Below, piece after piece: positions 15,426 through 22,661 of a stretch of DNA of 23,365 nt. A model generated the notes under the pieces. That model was not told where the DNA came from, made no database searches, and saw only the letters and a program-made list of their open reading frames with translations. Origin of the DNA: a bacterium (GTDB lineage Bacteria; Patescibacteriota; WWE3; 2-01-FULL-39-13; JAQBTZ01); the NCBI GenBank assembly GCA_027624675.1, contig JAQBTZ010000001.1, positions 1-23,365 of the forward strand, written 5' to 3'. Positions within the stretch are counted from its first letter, which is position 1. The number at the start of each line of letters is the position of its first letter. The position numbers and the translations under genes are program-made.

Positions 15426-17552
15426 CTATTTACTCTGTTCTGTTTTTCCCTCTAGTTGTTTTTTTGATAAAGATACTTTTTCACCATCAACTTTGATTAT
15501 CTTTACTCTTATCTTATCACCTTCTTTTAATTTTTCTCTAGGGTCTTTAAGAAATTCATTACTTATCTCACTAACATGTAGTAATCCAGTCTTTGTTCTA
15601 CTTATCTTTACAAATGCTCCAAAATCAACAACACTATCAACTTCAGCATCTTCAATTATTTCTCCAACTTCAAATGTTTTTGTAAGTCCTAGAATATCGG
15701 CTAATGCCATCTCAAGTGAATCTTTATTAACTGCAGACACCGACACTAATCCATCGTCATCTACATCAACAGTTGCTCCTGATTTTTCAATAATTGCTCT
15801 TATAGTTTTTCCACCAGGTCCTATTAGTAGACCTATTTGTTCTTTGTCAATCTGTATGGTCTTAATTCTTGGCGCTAGCGCTGAAAGATCTGCACGAGGA
15901 GCTAAAAGCACCTTATCCATTACATCTAAAACTATATTTCTAGCAATTCTTGATCTTTCAAGTACATCTTTAAATATTTCTAAAGGTAATCCTCCAGTTT
16001 TAATATCCATCTGTAATGCAGTTGCACCTGTTCTTGTTCCTGTAAGTTTAAAGTCCATAAATCCGTTTGCATCCTCTACTCCTTGCATATCAGTTAGTAA
16101 CATGTATTTACCTTCATCACCCCACTCTTTATCTTCATCTACTATAAGTCCTACTCCAATACCTGCAACTGGAGCTTTTATAGGTACTCCTGCATCCATT
16201 AAGGATAATGTTGAACCACAAGTTGATGCCATTGATGTACTTCCATTTGAAGAAAGCACCTCTGAAACTACTCTAATAGTATATGGAAAATCTTTTTTAT
16301 CAGGTAACACTGGCTCCAAAGCTTTTTCAGCAAGTGTTCCATGTCCTATATCTCTTCTTCCTGGACCCCGTAGTGGACCTGTTTGACCATAGGTAAACGG
16401 AGGTGTGTTGTAATGGTGAAAGTACTGTTTTGTACTTTCTCCATACATATTTTGTATTGTTTGTTCAAGTGAAGGTGCGCCAAGTGTTACAACTGTTAAA
16501 ACTTGGGTTATACCTCGGTTAAAAACAGCAGAACCATGTGTTCGATTTAGTAATCCTACCTGCGCACTAAGTGGTCTTATTTCATCAAGGCTTCTACCGT
16601 CTGGTCGTTTTTTATCTTCGATAATTAGTTTTCTAATTGCATCTTTTTGTAGCTCTTCTAAGCATTTGCTCATTATTGATTTTGAGTATTTTCCTTCAAA
16701 ATTTTTGAAAGTATCTGTTTGTAGCTCATTCCAGTTGCCATTAAAGTCCATTTTGCTACTTTCCTTTTCAAGGATAGTTTTGATTTTATCAAAAGCAAAC
16801 GCTTTAACTTCAGTTAATATGTCACTATCTACCTTAAATGATTTATGCACATATTTTTCATTTCCAACTTCTTTAGCAAAATCATTAATAAAGTCGATAA
16901 CTTGTGTTGCGTAAGGTTCTGCCTCGGTCATTAATTCAAACAATTTAGTTTCAGGGATCTGATGAAAATCACCTTCCATTGCAAGTACTTTTTTACCTTT
17001 CAAAAAGCTTACTGTAAGGTTTGCCTTTAAGGTTTTTTTGTCTTGTAAAAATGGATTAAATACAGTTTTGTTTTCTTGATCTAGTCCAACATGCACTGAT
17101 CCAGCTGGTCCATTAAATGGTATATTGCTTGCAGCTAAAGCTGTATTTGCTGCGATAAGTCCTAATAGTTCTGGATCATTTTTAGAGTCAACCTGTAAAA
17201 CAGTAACAATAATTTGAGTATCATCCATGTAATCTTTAGGAAAAAGTGGTCGAAGAGCGTGGTCTATAAGTCTTCCTGAGATAATTGCTTCATCAGAAGT
17301 TCGTCCTTCTCTTTTAATAAATCTTGAGCTTTTAATAAGTCCACCTGCGTATAATTTTTCTTCGTAGTCAACTCTTAAAGGAAACCAGTTTGGCTCTTCG
17401 GTTGCAGGAACGGATACTGCTGTTGCTAATACTATTGTGCCACCAAGGGTAGCTAGTACAGCACAATTTGCTTGTTGTGCTAATTTCCCTGTCTCAAGCA
17501 CTAATGTTTCACTACCGAGTTGCATTTCTTTTCGGACTTCTTTTATATTCAT
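15426..17552 (-). CDS. pnp: Polynucleotide phosphorylase
   Basis: A 708-aa protein of standard length. PNPase degrades RNA 3' to 5' using phosphate and releases nucleoside diphosphates; it forms a trimeric ring. Two RNase PH domains flank an all-alpha linker. The first carries LRVDYEEKLYAGG, SSRFIKREGRTSDEAII and RPLFPKDY. The second carries RPDGRSLDEIRPL, GPGRRDIGHG, SNGSTSMASTCG and MDFKLTGTRTGATALQMDIK, the last containing both catalytic Asp. A KH domain (about 563-622, IGPGGKTIRAI) and an S1 domain (about 630-698, VDFGAFVKI...GLLHVSEIS) complete the protein. All expected catalytic and RNA-binding parts are present. The 140-base gap before it, after rpsO, holds a hairpin-rich leader that may control it. 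Confidence 0.97.
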   Translation of the reverse strand: MNIKEVRKEMQLGSETLVLETGKLAQQANCAVLATLGGTIVLATAVSVPATEEPNWFPLRVDYEEKLYAGGLIKSSRFIKREGRTSDEAIISGRLIDHALRPLFPKDYMDDTQIIVTVLQVDSKNDPELLGLIAANTALAASNIPFNGPAGSVHVGLDQENKTVFNPFLQDKKTLKANLTVSFLKGKKVLAMEGDFHQIPETKLFELMTEAEPYATQVIDFINDFAKEVGNEKYVHKSFKVDSDILTEVKAFAFDKIKTILEKESSKMDFNGNWNELQTDTFKNFEGKYSKSIMSKCLEELQKDAIRKLIIEDKKRPDGRSLDEIRPLSAQVGLLNRTHGSAVFNRGITQVLTVVTLGAPSLEQTIQNMYGESTKQYFHHYNTPPFTYGQTGPLRGPGRRDIGHGTLAEKALEPVLPDKKDFPYTIRVVSEVLSSNGSTSMASTCGSTLSLMDAGVPIKAPVAGIGVGLIVDEDKEWGDEGKYMLLTDMQGVEDANGFMDFKLTGTRTGATALQMDIKTGGLPLEIFKDVLERSRIARNIVLDVMDKVLLAPRADLSALAPRIKTIQIDKEQIGLLIGPGGKTIRAIIEKSGATVDVDDDGLVSVSAVNKDSLEMALADILGLTKTFEVGEIIEDAEVDSVVDFGAFVKISRTKTGLLHVSEISNEFLKDPREKLKEGDKIRVKIIKVDGEKVSLSKKQLEGKTEQSK

Positions 17553-17565
17553 TTGTTGTTTCTTT

Positions 17566-17670
17566 GTGGGTGAAAAAGAGTGAAAAATCCTTGGTTTAAT
17601 AAAAACACTTATCTTTAACTTAAGTTTCCTTATTAAACCCTAGATTGTATGTTCACCCGACCCCCACTCT
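17566..17670 (-). promoter_or_regulatory. Structured rpsO-pnp leader, possible RNA processing/control element
   Basis: The gap between rpsO and pnp contains a perfect 10-base inverted repeat (GGTTTAATAA at 17593-17602, TTATTAAACC at 17630-17639) enclosing 27 bases with further weak pairing (AAACACTT against AAGTTT). It is nested inside a 7-base repeat (GGGTGAA 17568-17574, TTCACCC 17652-17658). AGAGTG (17577-17582) and CACTCT (17665-17670) offer an alternative pairing. No T-run follows on the minus strand, so this is not a standard terminator. In E. coli the same rpsO-pnp gap folds into an RNase III-cleaved hairpin by which PNPase limits its own synthesis; a similar role here is inference. 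Confidence 0.6.
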
Positions 17671-17692
17671 TATAAATTATTAATTAATACTT

Positions 17693-17941
17693 TTAACCTT
17701 TGTTTTCTTTCATCTTTTTAGTCATAGTTTCAAAAGATTTTTCATCCTTACCTTTAAGGTAAGAAAGTAGTCTTCTTCTTTTGTTTACCATCTGAAGTAA
17801 ACCTCTTCTAGAACTAAAATCTTTCTTATGACTCTTTAGGTGTTCTGAAAGTTCTGTGATCTTTAATCCCAAGGTTTCAATCTGTGATTCAGGTGTTCCA
17901 ACCTGATATTCAATTTTAGTTTCTTTTTTTATTGTCGCCAT
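17693..17941 (-). CDS. rpsO: 30S ribosomal protein S15
   Basis: An 82-aa uS15 protein, slightly shorter than the usual 88-89 aa. It binds 16S rRNA helices early in assembly of the small-subunit platform. The family core is clear: [50 protein letters not shown] (residues 14-63, quoted in pieces: [41 protein letters not shown]). The C-terminal helix is shortened and lacks the usual LGLRK end. It lies 12 bases after the DHH-like gene and upstream of pnp, the common rpsO-pnp order. A TAGAAT box six bases before the ATG suggests an additional leaderless start. Confidence 0.95.
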   Translation of the reverse strand: MATIKKETKIEYQVGTPESQIETLGLKITELSEHLKSHKKDFSSRRGLLQMVNKRRRLLSYLKGKDEKSFETMTKKMKENKG

Positions 17942-17947
17942 ATAATG

Positions 17948-17953
17948 ATTCTA
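17948..17953 (-). promoter_or_regulatory. Possible internal -10 box before rpsO
   Basis: On the minus strand TAGAAT directly follows the TGA of the DHH-like gene and lies six bases before the rpsO ATG. The spacing matches the other leaderless-type starts. The -35 region shows no consensus, so this is a weak call. Confidence 0.35.
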
Positions 17954-18577
17954 TCAGGAATTAATACTTTTTAATAGTAGTTCTGCTGATTTCTTAGGAA
18001 TTTTAATATTCCAAGATGCAATTGTTTGTAAAACTAATAAGGAAATATTGTCGATTTCATTTCCAATAATATTAATTGTACCAAATTTTTCATTATTTGC
18101 AGTATTGTCAATATTAATAATACTAGTTTTAGTAAATGAATCAGGATTTTCTTTAACCATCTCAATCTTATCTAAGTTCCAACATCCAATTGTAATTGTA
18201 GTGTCATATGATCCGCCCATTACTTTGTGCTCGATTTTATCTGCAGTAAAGTTGTCTGAGATAGGTTTTAAGATAAGATTTAATTTGTTATCCTCTATCG
18301 AATAGTTAACCTCTTCTATTGACTTATCTAGGTAATCTACACTTATAACTAAATGTTTTTCTGGGGTTGTTGAGCTAATTTTAACAGAATCAGAGATTAA
18401 CCCCTTTAATGTTTCACTAACTGCACCTTTGTATAAAAAGTCTACACTTGCACCACTTTCTTTTAGTGCAATATATATAGCAAAGGCTGATGCTAATCCA
18501 TCTTCTGAGATTTTATCGTAAGGAATAACAGCAATTGTTTTGCCCTTTTTTATTAATTCGTTAGTATTTATTTCCAT
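17954..18577 (-). CDS. Degenerate DHH-family (NrnA-like) protein, probably catalytically inactive
   Basis: A 207-aa protein that follows the pattern of the DHH phosphoesterase domain of NrnA-type nanoRNases but has lost its active site. Residues 14-31 (TIAVIPYDKISEDGLASA) align with the family HxxPDxDaxGS motif: His becomes Tyr20, Pro-Asp becomes Ile23-Ser24, and only Asp26 remains. Asp81 (VISVDYLD) fits the next metal Asp. IINIDNTANNEKFGTINI (153-170) aligns with IDHHxsNxxFGdiN, so the signature DHH is DNT (157-159). The C-terminal DHHA1 substrate domain is absent. The position just upstream of rpsO-pnp is where DHH/nrnA genes often lie in the nusA-infB-rbfA-truB-rpsO-pnp cluster, which supports the homology. 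It ends in TGA. Role unknown; an RNA-binding or scaffold function is possible. Confidence 0.7.
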   Translation of the reverse strand: MEINTNELIKKGKTIAVIPYDKISEDGLASAFAIYIALKESGASVDFLYKGAVSETLKGLISDSVKISSTTPEKHLVISVDYLDKSIEEVNYSIEDNKLNLILKPISDNFTADKIEHKVMGGSYDTTITIGCWNLDKIEMVKENPDSFTKTSIINIDNTANNEKFGTINIIGNEIDNISLLVLQTIASWNIKIPKKSAELLLKSINS

Positions 18578-18609
18578 TAATTAAGTTCTGGGCAGAGTTT
18601 AACGTATCT

Positions 18610-18638
18610 ATAATAACATCTTATAGTAAATCTGTAAA
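18610..18638 (-). promoter_or_regulatory. Promoter of the DHH-rpsO-pnp-...-rnj operon
   Basis: On the minus strand TTTACA (18633-18638) is followed after 17 bases by TATTAT (18610-18615). Transcription would start near 18603, leaving about 25 bases of leader before the ATG at 18577. This gives the seven-gene operon its own promoter, independent of nusA-infB. Confidence 0.6.
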
Positions 18639-18784
18639 GGGTAAATATATTTATAGAGTTACATATTAGCTAAGTATCACCAGCTTAATTTTTATTATCT
18701 TAAAAGAAAGTTCCAAGTTGTTTATTAGATAATCAGATTTAAAAGGGCTATAACTTTGTAGTTGCCATTTTTAGTATTACAGGA

Positions 18785-18813
18785 GTCATTCCCGCGAAAG
18801 CGGGAATCCAGTC
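18785..18813 (+). repeat. Short palindromic repeat, GTCATTCCCGC type
   Basis: An 8-base perfect stem ATTCCCGC/GCGGGAAT (18788-18795 and 18800-18807) closed by a GAAA tetraloop, flanked by GTC on the left and CCAGTC on the right, followed by seven T on the plus strand. This GC-rich unit stands out from its AT-rich surroundings and is of a type found as dispersed intergenic repeats in many bacteria. It could act as a weak plus-strand terminator, but no plus-strand gene reaches it. Confidence 0.75.
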
Positions 18814-18825
18814 TTTTTTTATATT

Positions 18826-18851
18826 AGATCTCCAATTCAGTTGGAGATGAC
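18826..18851 (-). repeat. Short palindromic repeat, GTCATCTCC type
   Basis: Read on the minus strand it begins GTCATCTCCAA and ends TTGGAGATCT: a perfect 8-base stem (18828-18835 with 18841-18848) around five bases. The leading GTCAT is shared with the other two elements in this insert. Confidence 0.65.
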
Positions 18852-18877
18852 GCAATACCATATTTTTTTGAAGAACT

Positions 18878-19096
18878 TTAGGCATAAAGAAAAGGGAGAC
18901 CTACTATCTCTCGGTTTTGTATTTTAGCTATTTGTGGTGTTTTAATATCCTCAAAATATAGTTCTAAAGCCTCATTTAAATTATCTAAGGATTCCTTTTT
19001 GGTCTTGCCAAAGCTGGAAATTTCAACATTAAGACACTGGGAAACAAAATATTTTCCTTCTTTCCACACAATATTTTTTAAATTTATTTTACGCAT
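18878..19096 (-). CDS. Orphan HicB-like (UPF0150) antitoxin-type protein
   Basis: A 72-aa protein with the partial RNase H-like fold pattern of HicB antitoxins: NIVWKEGKYFVSQCLNVEISSFGKTKKESLDNLNEALELYFED (in pieces: VWKEGKYFVSQCLNVEIS, SFGKTKKESLDNLNEALE). The GxTxxEaxxNlxEAlelyf motif is diagnostic. HicB normally neutralises the mRNA-cleaving toxin HicA and often carries a C-terminal DNA-binding part; neither a hicA gene nor a DNA-binding tail is present here. Palindromic repeats flank it on both sides, which suggests it came in as part of an inserted segment. It may be a solitary regulator or a relic of a toxin-antitoxin pair. Confidence 0.8.
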   Translation of the reverse strand: MRKINLKNIVWKEGKYFVSQCLNVEISSFGKTKKESLDNLNEALELYFEDIKTPQIAKIQNREIVGLPFLYA

Positions 19097-19165
19097 ATTA
19101 CCAAAAGTAATTTTATATTAAATAGATTTTATCAAAAATTGGGAGCTAAGACAATTTATTTCATC

Positions 19166-19194
19166 AGATTCTTCGTCAGTAGACTCAGAATGAC
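19166..19194 (-). repeat. Short palindromic repeat, GTCATTCTGAG type
   Basis: On the minus strand it begins GTCATTCTGAGTC and ends GACGAAGAATCT. The outer arms ATTCT/AGAAT and inner GTC/GAC pair imperfectly. It resembles a widespread class of intergenic repeats with the same GTCATTCTGAG...GAAGAATCT frame. It lies upstream of the HicB-like gene, opposite the other two elements. Confidence 0.6.
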
Positions 19195-19323
19195 AGGAGA
19201 AACTTTCTAAAAACAGTTATGAGGAACACTAATTAATATCTAACAGTGGGTAAATGATTTTAATATAATCTATTAATTTCCTAACTATCCAAAAAGCAGA
19301 GTTGTATTTAGACCAGATTCGGA

Positions 19324-19929
19324 TTAAAAACCAAGTTCAGAGAAGATCTTGATGAAAAACAACTTAAGTTTATCAAATAATCCAACACTAGAAATATCGC
19401 TTTCTGTATTTTGAGTTGTACTAATTGCGGGCTCTTTTTTGACTCCACCAATAAAGTAAGCATAAGGTTTATAACCAATTTTACCTGAAGAGATAGCACT
19501 ACATCCATTTGTGATTTCAGGGGTGACAGCTTCACCTTTCGCAATGGCTGCTTGAGCTATTTGTTTTTCTGTAAATATAGGAACATCCACCCCGCTATCG
19601 TTATAAGTTTTTATTAAAACATCGTTCATAGTTAAAACCACTGTTACATAACTTGAATAGTTTTTAATATATGGCTTGTATTTGGGATTTAATGATGGAC
19701 TGTCGTTAATTTATTCTGGATATGCTAATTCTCTATCATTTGCTAATATTTGTGCCAGTGTGCATAGGTTCTCATCGATTTCAATTTTATTTAAGCCACG
19801 ATTTATTCTTTCCTGATTTATTAAATCAATTGAGATCTCTGAAATGGCGTACGATGTTTTTGTAGAACTAAAAAATAAAATAGAAGAAAGTATAACAATA
19901 TTTATAAACACAATGAACTTTCTGATCAT
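19324..19929 (-). pseudogene. CAP-like secreted protein gene interrupted by an in-frame TAA
   Basis: One reading frame of 202 codons carries a single TAA at 19711-19713 (codon 73) and is otherwise open to the TAG/TAA region at 19324. The first part has a signal peptide (about 1-29, ending TSYA) and then EISIDLINQERINRGLNKIEIDENLCTLAQILANDRE (quoted in pieces: LINQERINRGLNKIEID, CTLAQILANDRE), the start of a CAP/SCP domain as found in secreted bacterial proteins. The part after the stop (INDSPSLNPKYKPY...GVDVPIFTEKQIAQAAIA) is in the same frame and could begin again at GTG 19641, but it lacks a signal peptide and I do not recognise it. A nonsense-mutated gene is the simplest reading; an assembly error is possible. 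Confidence 0.6.
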
Positions 19930-19995
19930 ATTATTATTAAATATCCATATTAATATAAACTGAGAATAACATGTTTTTCAATAATCAACAATTAA

Positions 19996-21507
19996 TTACA
20001 TAACCTGAATATAGTTACCGTTTTTAAAGTTTGGAAAGTTTGGGGTTACTAATATTCCACAATCACTACCTTTTGAGGCTTTTTTAATATCAACCTTTCC
20101 TGATTTTATCTTTTTAATTCTTCCTTCGTATATATTTAAAATTTCTTCTGTAGTTTCTTTTCTTGATAATTTATAGCTTGCTTCGTTTTCCCAGATTATA
20201 ACTTTTCGCCCAACTGCCATTGTCCCCATAATAATTTCACACCCTGCGATAACATCACCAGATGGCAATGGAAATATTTTTTTAACTATTGATAATCCTT
20301 TAACATCTTCTTCTTGTTTTAATAGTTCACCTTCTAATGCTTTTTGTACGTCTTCAAGTAACTCGTAAATAATATTGTAATCTTTTACTATTACTTTTCT
20401 CTGCTTAGCTAGTTCCATAACCCCTGTTTCTTTTGCATTAAAAGAGAATATTGTTGATCCTGTAGCTGATGCTAACAGCACATCCGATTCGTTAACATTT
20501 CCTACTCCCTTTAATATTATTTTTATCTTTGCTTTTTCTGCCTCAATTCCAAATAAGCTTTGTTCTAATGCTTCTAATGTTCCTTTTGCGTCTGCTTTTA
20601 TAATAATATTGAGTAATTTTTCACTTGTTGTATCCTCTTCTTCTAAACCTGCTATTGCTGCCATTTGCTCATTATAAATTGATTCTACTTTCCCTTTATT
20701 ATCTATCTCTACTACTATTGATCCAATTTCTGGTATGGTTTTGAAACCTAAAATTTCTGCTGGAGTACCTGGTGTTGATAAAGGTATTTGTTCACCTTTA
20801 AAGTTAGTCATCGATCTTACTGTTGCATCTGATCCTCCTGCCCAGATTTTATCTCCTTTTTTAAGCGTTCCACTTTGTATTAAAATTGTTGCAAGTACCC
20901 CTTTTCTTTTATCAAGTTTGGACTCGATTACTGTTCCAAGTAGCATTTCATCTGTAGTATCTGGTAGTTCTAAAAGTTCTGCTAAGGTTAAGATTGATTC
21001 TAAAAGTTGATCTATATTTGTTCCGTTAAGTGCAGATATCTCAACACTCATAACGTCTCCACCATACTCTTCGACAAGCACATCATTTTCTGATAACTCT
21101 CTCTTAATTTTATCTACATTAGCACCAGGTGCATCAATTTTATTTATAGCAACAATTATTGGTGCCTCAGCAGCTTTTGCATGATTAATTGCCTCTATGG
21201 TTTGTGGTTGGACTCCATCATCTGCAGCAACAACTAAAACAACTATATCTGCAGCCTGTCCCCCACGTGAACGCATTTCTGTAAAAGCGGCATGGCCTGG
21301 TGTGTCTATAAATGTTACTTCGCCTTTTGGGGTTTGTACCTGGTAAGCTCCAATGTGTTGAGTTATACCACCAAACTCTGATTTGGTTACATTTGTTTGT
21401 CTTATTGAGTCTAAAAGGGTTGTTTTTCCATGATCAACGTGACCCATAACAGTTACAATAGGTGGTCTAGTTTTTTTAATTGGCTTAACTGTTTTGATTT
21501 TTGGCAT
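19996..21507 (-). CDS. infB: Translation initiation factor IF-2, short form
   Basis: A 503-aa GTPase that brings fMet-tRNA to the 30S subunit and promotes subunit joining. The GTPase motifs are intact: G1 GHVDHGKT (22-29), switch [12 protein letters not shown] (46-57), DTPGH (68-72) and NKID (122-125). Domain II, the C1 domain and the fMet-tRNA-binding C2 domain follow; C2 includes [16 protein letters not shown] and the protein ends [14 protein letters not shown]. Only about 15 residues precede the G domain, so the long N-terminal region of E. coli or B. subtilis IF-2 (716-890 aa) is missing. It starts six bases after the nusA stop. The usual next gene, rbfA, is not found downstream. Confidence 0.97.
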   Translation of the reverse strand: MPKIKTVKPIKKTRPPIVTVMGHVDHGKTTLLDSIRQTNVTKSEFGGITQHIGAYQVQTPKGEVTFIDTPGHAAFTEMRSRGGQAADIVVLVVAADDGVQPQTIEAINHAKAAEAPIIVAINKIDAPGANVDKIKRELSENDVLVEEYGGDVMSVEISALNGTNIDQLLESILTLAELLELPDTTDEMLLGTVIESKLDKRKGVLATILIQSGTLKKGDKIWAGGSDATVRSMTNFKGEQIPLSTPGTPAEILGFKTIPEIGSIVVEIDNKGKVESIYNEQMAAIAGLEEEDTTSEKLLNIIIKADAKGTLEALEQSLFGIEAEKAKIKIILKGVGNVNESDVLLASATGSTIFSFNAKETGVMELAKQRKVIVKDYNIIYELLEDVQKALEGELLKQEEDVKGLSIVKKIFPLPSGDVIAGCEIIMGTMAVGRKVIIWENEASYKLSRKETTEEILNIYEGRIKKIKSGKVDIKKASKGSDCGILVTPNFPNFKNGNYIQVM

Positions 21508-21513
21508 AAGTAA

Positions 21514-22509
21514 TTATTCTTTTTCTTCTTTTGCACTTTCGTCATCATCATCTTCTGCTACAACTTTTCCAGAACCTTTAATATCTATTTTCCATCCTGT
21601 AAGTTTAGCAGCTAACCTTACGTTTTGGCCTTCTTTCCCAATCGCAAGTGAAAGTTGATCTTCTGGTACTGAGATTGTTGCAGTTTTAGTATCGCTGTTT
21701 AAAACAACCTTAGTAACAGTGGCAGGAGAAAGGCTTTGTGCAATAAATTTCTCGGTGTCTGCAGAAAATGTAACGATATCAATTTTTTCCGTACCCAACT
21801 CTTTTATGATAGTCTGTACCCTTACACCTTTTTGTCCTACACATGAACCAATGGGATCAACATGTGAATCAGAGGAAGAAACCGCAATTTTTGTTCGTGA
21901 TCCAGCTTCTCTTGCTACTGACTCAATTTTTACAACATCTGAATTTATTTCTGGTACCTCGATACTAAATAATTCTTTAACAAAGTTAGGGTCAGATCTT
22001 GATACTACTACCTCTTCTCCTCTTGGTGTATTTTGAATTTCTTTGATTAGTACCTTTATTCGTTGATTTAGTCTGTATGTTTCGTTTGGTACTTGTTCGT
22101 GTGGTGGCATTATTCCCTGTGTTTTACCCAAATCTACAATAACAAGACCACTATCTGCTCTAAAGATTACTGCATTAACTATGCTTCCAATCTTGCTTCT
22201 GTATTCTTTAATAATCACCTCTTTTTCAGTTTCCCTAACCTTTTGTAATATTACCTGCTTTGCAGTTTGTGTAGCGATTCGGCCAAAGCCTGCTGGGGTA
22301 ACATCTTTATCACCTTTAAGAACTTTTACACTTCCATCTTCTGGACTCATTTCTACTGTTAGTTCTTCGTCTTCTGTTGCAACAGTTGGGTTATCTTTTC
22401 TAAAAGCTGCAATAATTGCCTCTTTAATAGAAGATATGACCTGTTCAGGAGATATTCCTCTTTCTGTTGCTACTTGATTTAAAGCTGCACTAAATTCTGT
22501 TATTGCCAT
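21514..22509 (-). CDS. nusA: Transcription elongation/termination factor NusA
   Basis: A 331-aa NusA that binds RNA polymerase and nascent RNA and affects pausing, termination and antitermination. The N-terminal domain (1-105; SAALNQVATERGISPEQVISSI) binds polymerase. An S1 domain follows (about 106-172; GSIVNAVIFRADSGLVIVDLGKTQGIMPPHEQV), then KH1 (GSCVGQKGVRVQTI, 221-234) and KH2 (AIGKEGQNVRLAAKLTGWKIDI, 289-310). The tail is acidic (EDDDDESAKEEKE), and the AR repeats of E. coli NusA are absent, as is normal outside Proteobacteria. An intrinsic terminator lies just upstream, so nusA-infB forms its own unit. Confidence 0.96.
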   Translation of the reverse strand: MAITEFSAALNQVATERGISPEQVISSIKEAIIAAFRKDNPTVATEDEELTVEMSPEDGSVKVLKGDKDVTPAGFGRIATQTAKQVILQKVRETEKEVIIKEYRSKIGSIVNAVIFRADSGLVIVDLGKTQGIMPPHEQVPNETYRLNQRIKVLIKEIQNTPRGEEVVVSRSDPNFVKELFSIEVPEINSDVVKIESVAREAGSRTKIAVSSSDSHVDPIGSCVGQKGVRVQTIIKELGTEKIDIVTFSADTEKFIAQSLSPATVTKVVLNSDTKTATISVPEDQLSLAIGKEGQNVRLAAKLTGWKIDIKGSGKVVAEDDDDESAKEEKE

Positions 22510-22551
22510 TTTTATTAGTTATCTGTTATTACAGACACGTAAAATTATTAC

Positions 22552-22575
22552 AAAAAAAGGTGAGTTTAACTCACC
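22552..22575 (-). terminator. Intrinsic terminator after the META-domain gene
   Basis: On the minus strand a stem GGTGAGTT/AACTCACC (22559-22575, perfect 8-base arms with one central base, in practice a 6-base stem with a 5-base loop) is followed immediately by seven T (22552-22558). It closes transcription coming from dnaJ and the META gene and separates it from nusA. The opposite strand has no T-run, so it works in one direction. Confidence 0.88.
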
Positions 22576-22661
22576 ATAACCATAAAATATTAACCTATAA
22601 TAAGTTTAGGTTGTTATTGGGTTAATGTCAATTAAGTGATGAATATATAATATAATTGGAG

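Larger units (their letters stand above)
18578..18877. other. Gene-free AT-rich stretch with two palindromic repeats
   Basis: About 300 bases between the DHH-like gene and the HicB-like gene. No coding frame with family resemblance is seen on either strand; in particular no HicA-like toxin. It contains the operon promoter at its left end and the two short palindromes described separately at 18785-18813 and 18826-18851 near its right end. The middle (18640-18780) shows nothing recognisable. Confidence 0.6.

Noticed and set aside
15385..16386. Long 333-aa plus-strand open frame
   Set aside because: It lies antisense to pnp, is Ser/Pro-rich and low in complexity, and resembles no family. It is a shadow of the pnp codon pattern.
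18640..18780. A hicA toxin gene next to the HicB-like gene
   Set aside because: Reading both strands gave no frame with the HicA SGKEVIKxLxxxGF...GSHxxxR pattern.
18785..18820. Plus-strand intrinsic terminator (stem followed by T7)
   Set aside because: No plus-strand gene ends near it, and six bases separate the stem from the T-run. The dispersed-repeat reading explains it better.
18785..19194. CRISPR array
   Set aside because: Three palindromes of different sequence, irregular spacing and no uniform repeats or spacers.
19308..19544. 78-aa minus-strand frame overlapping the CAP-like gene
   Set aside because: It is the out-of-frame partner of the longer interrupted frame and has no family resemblance.
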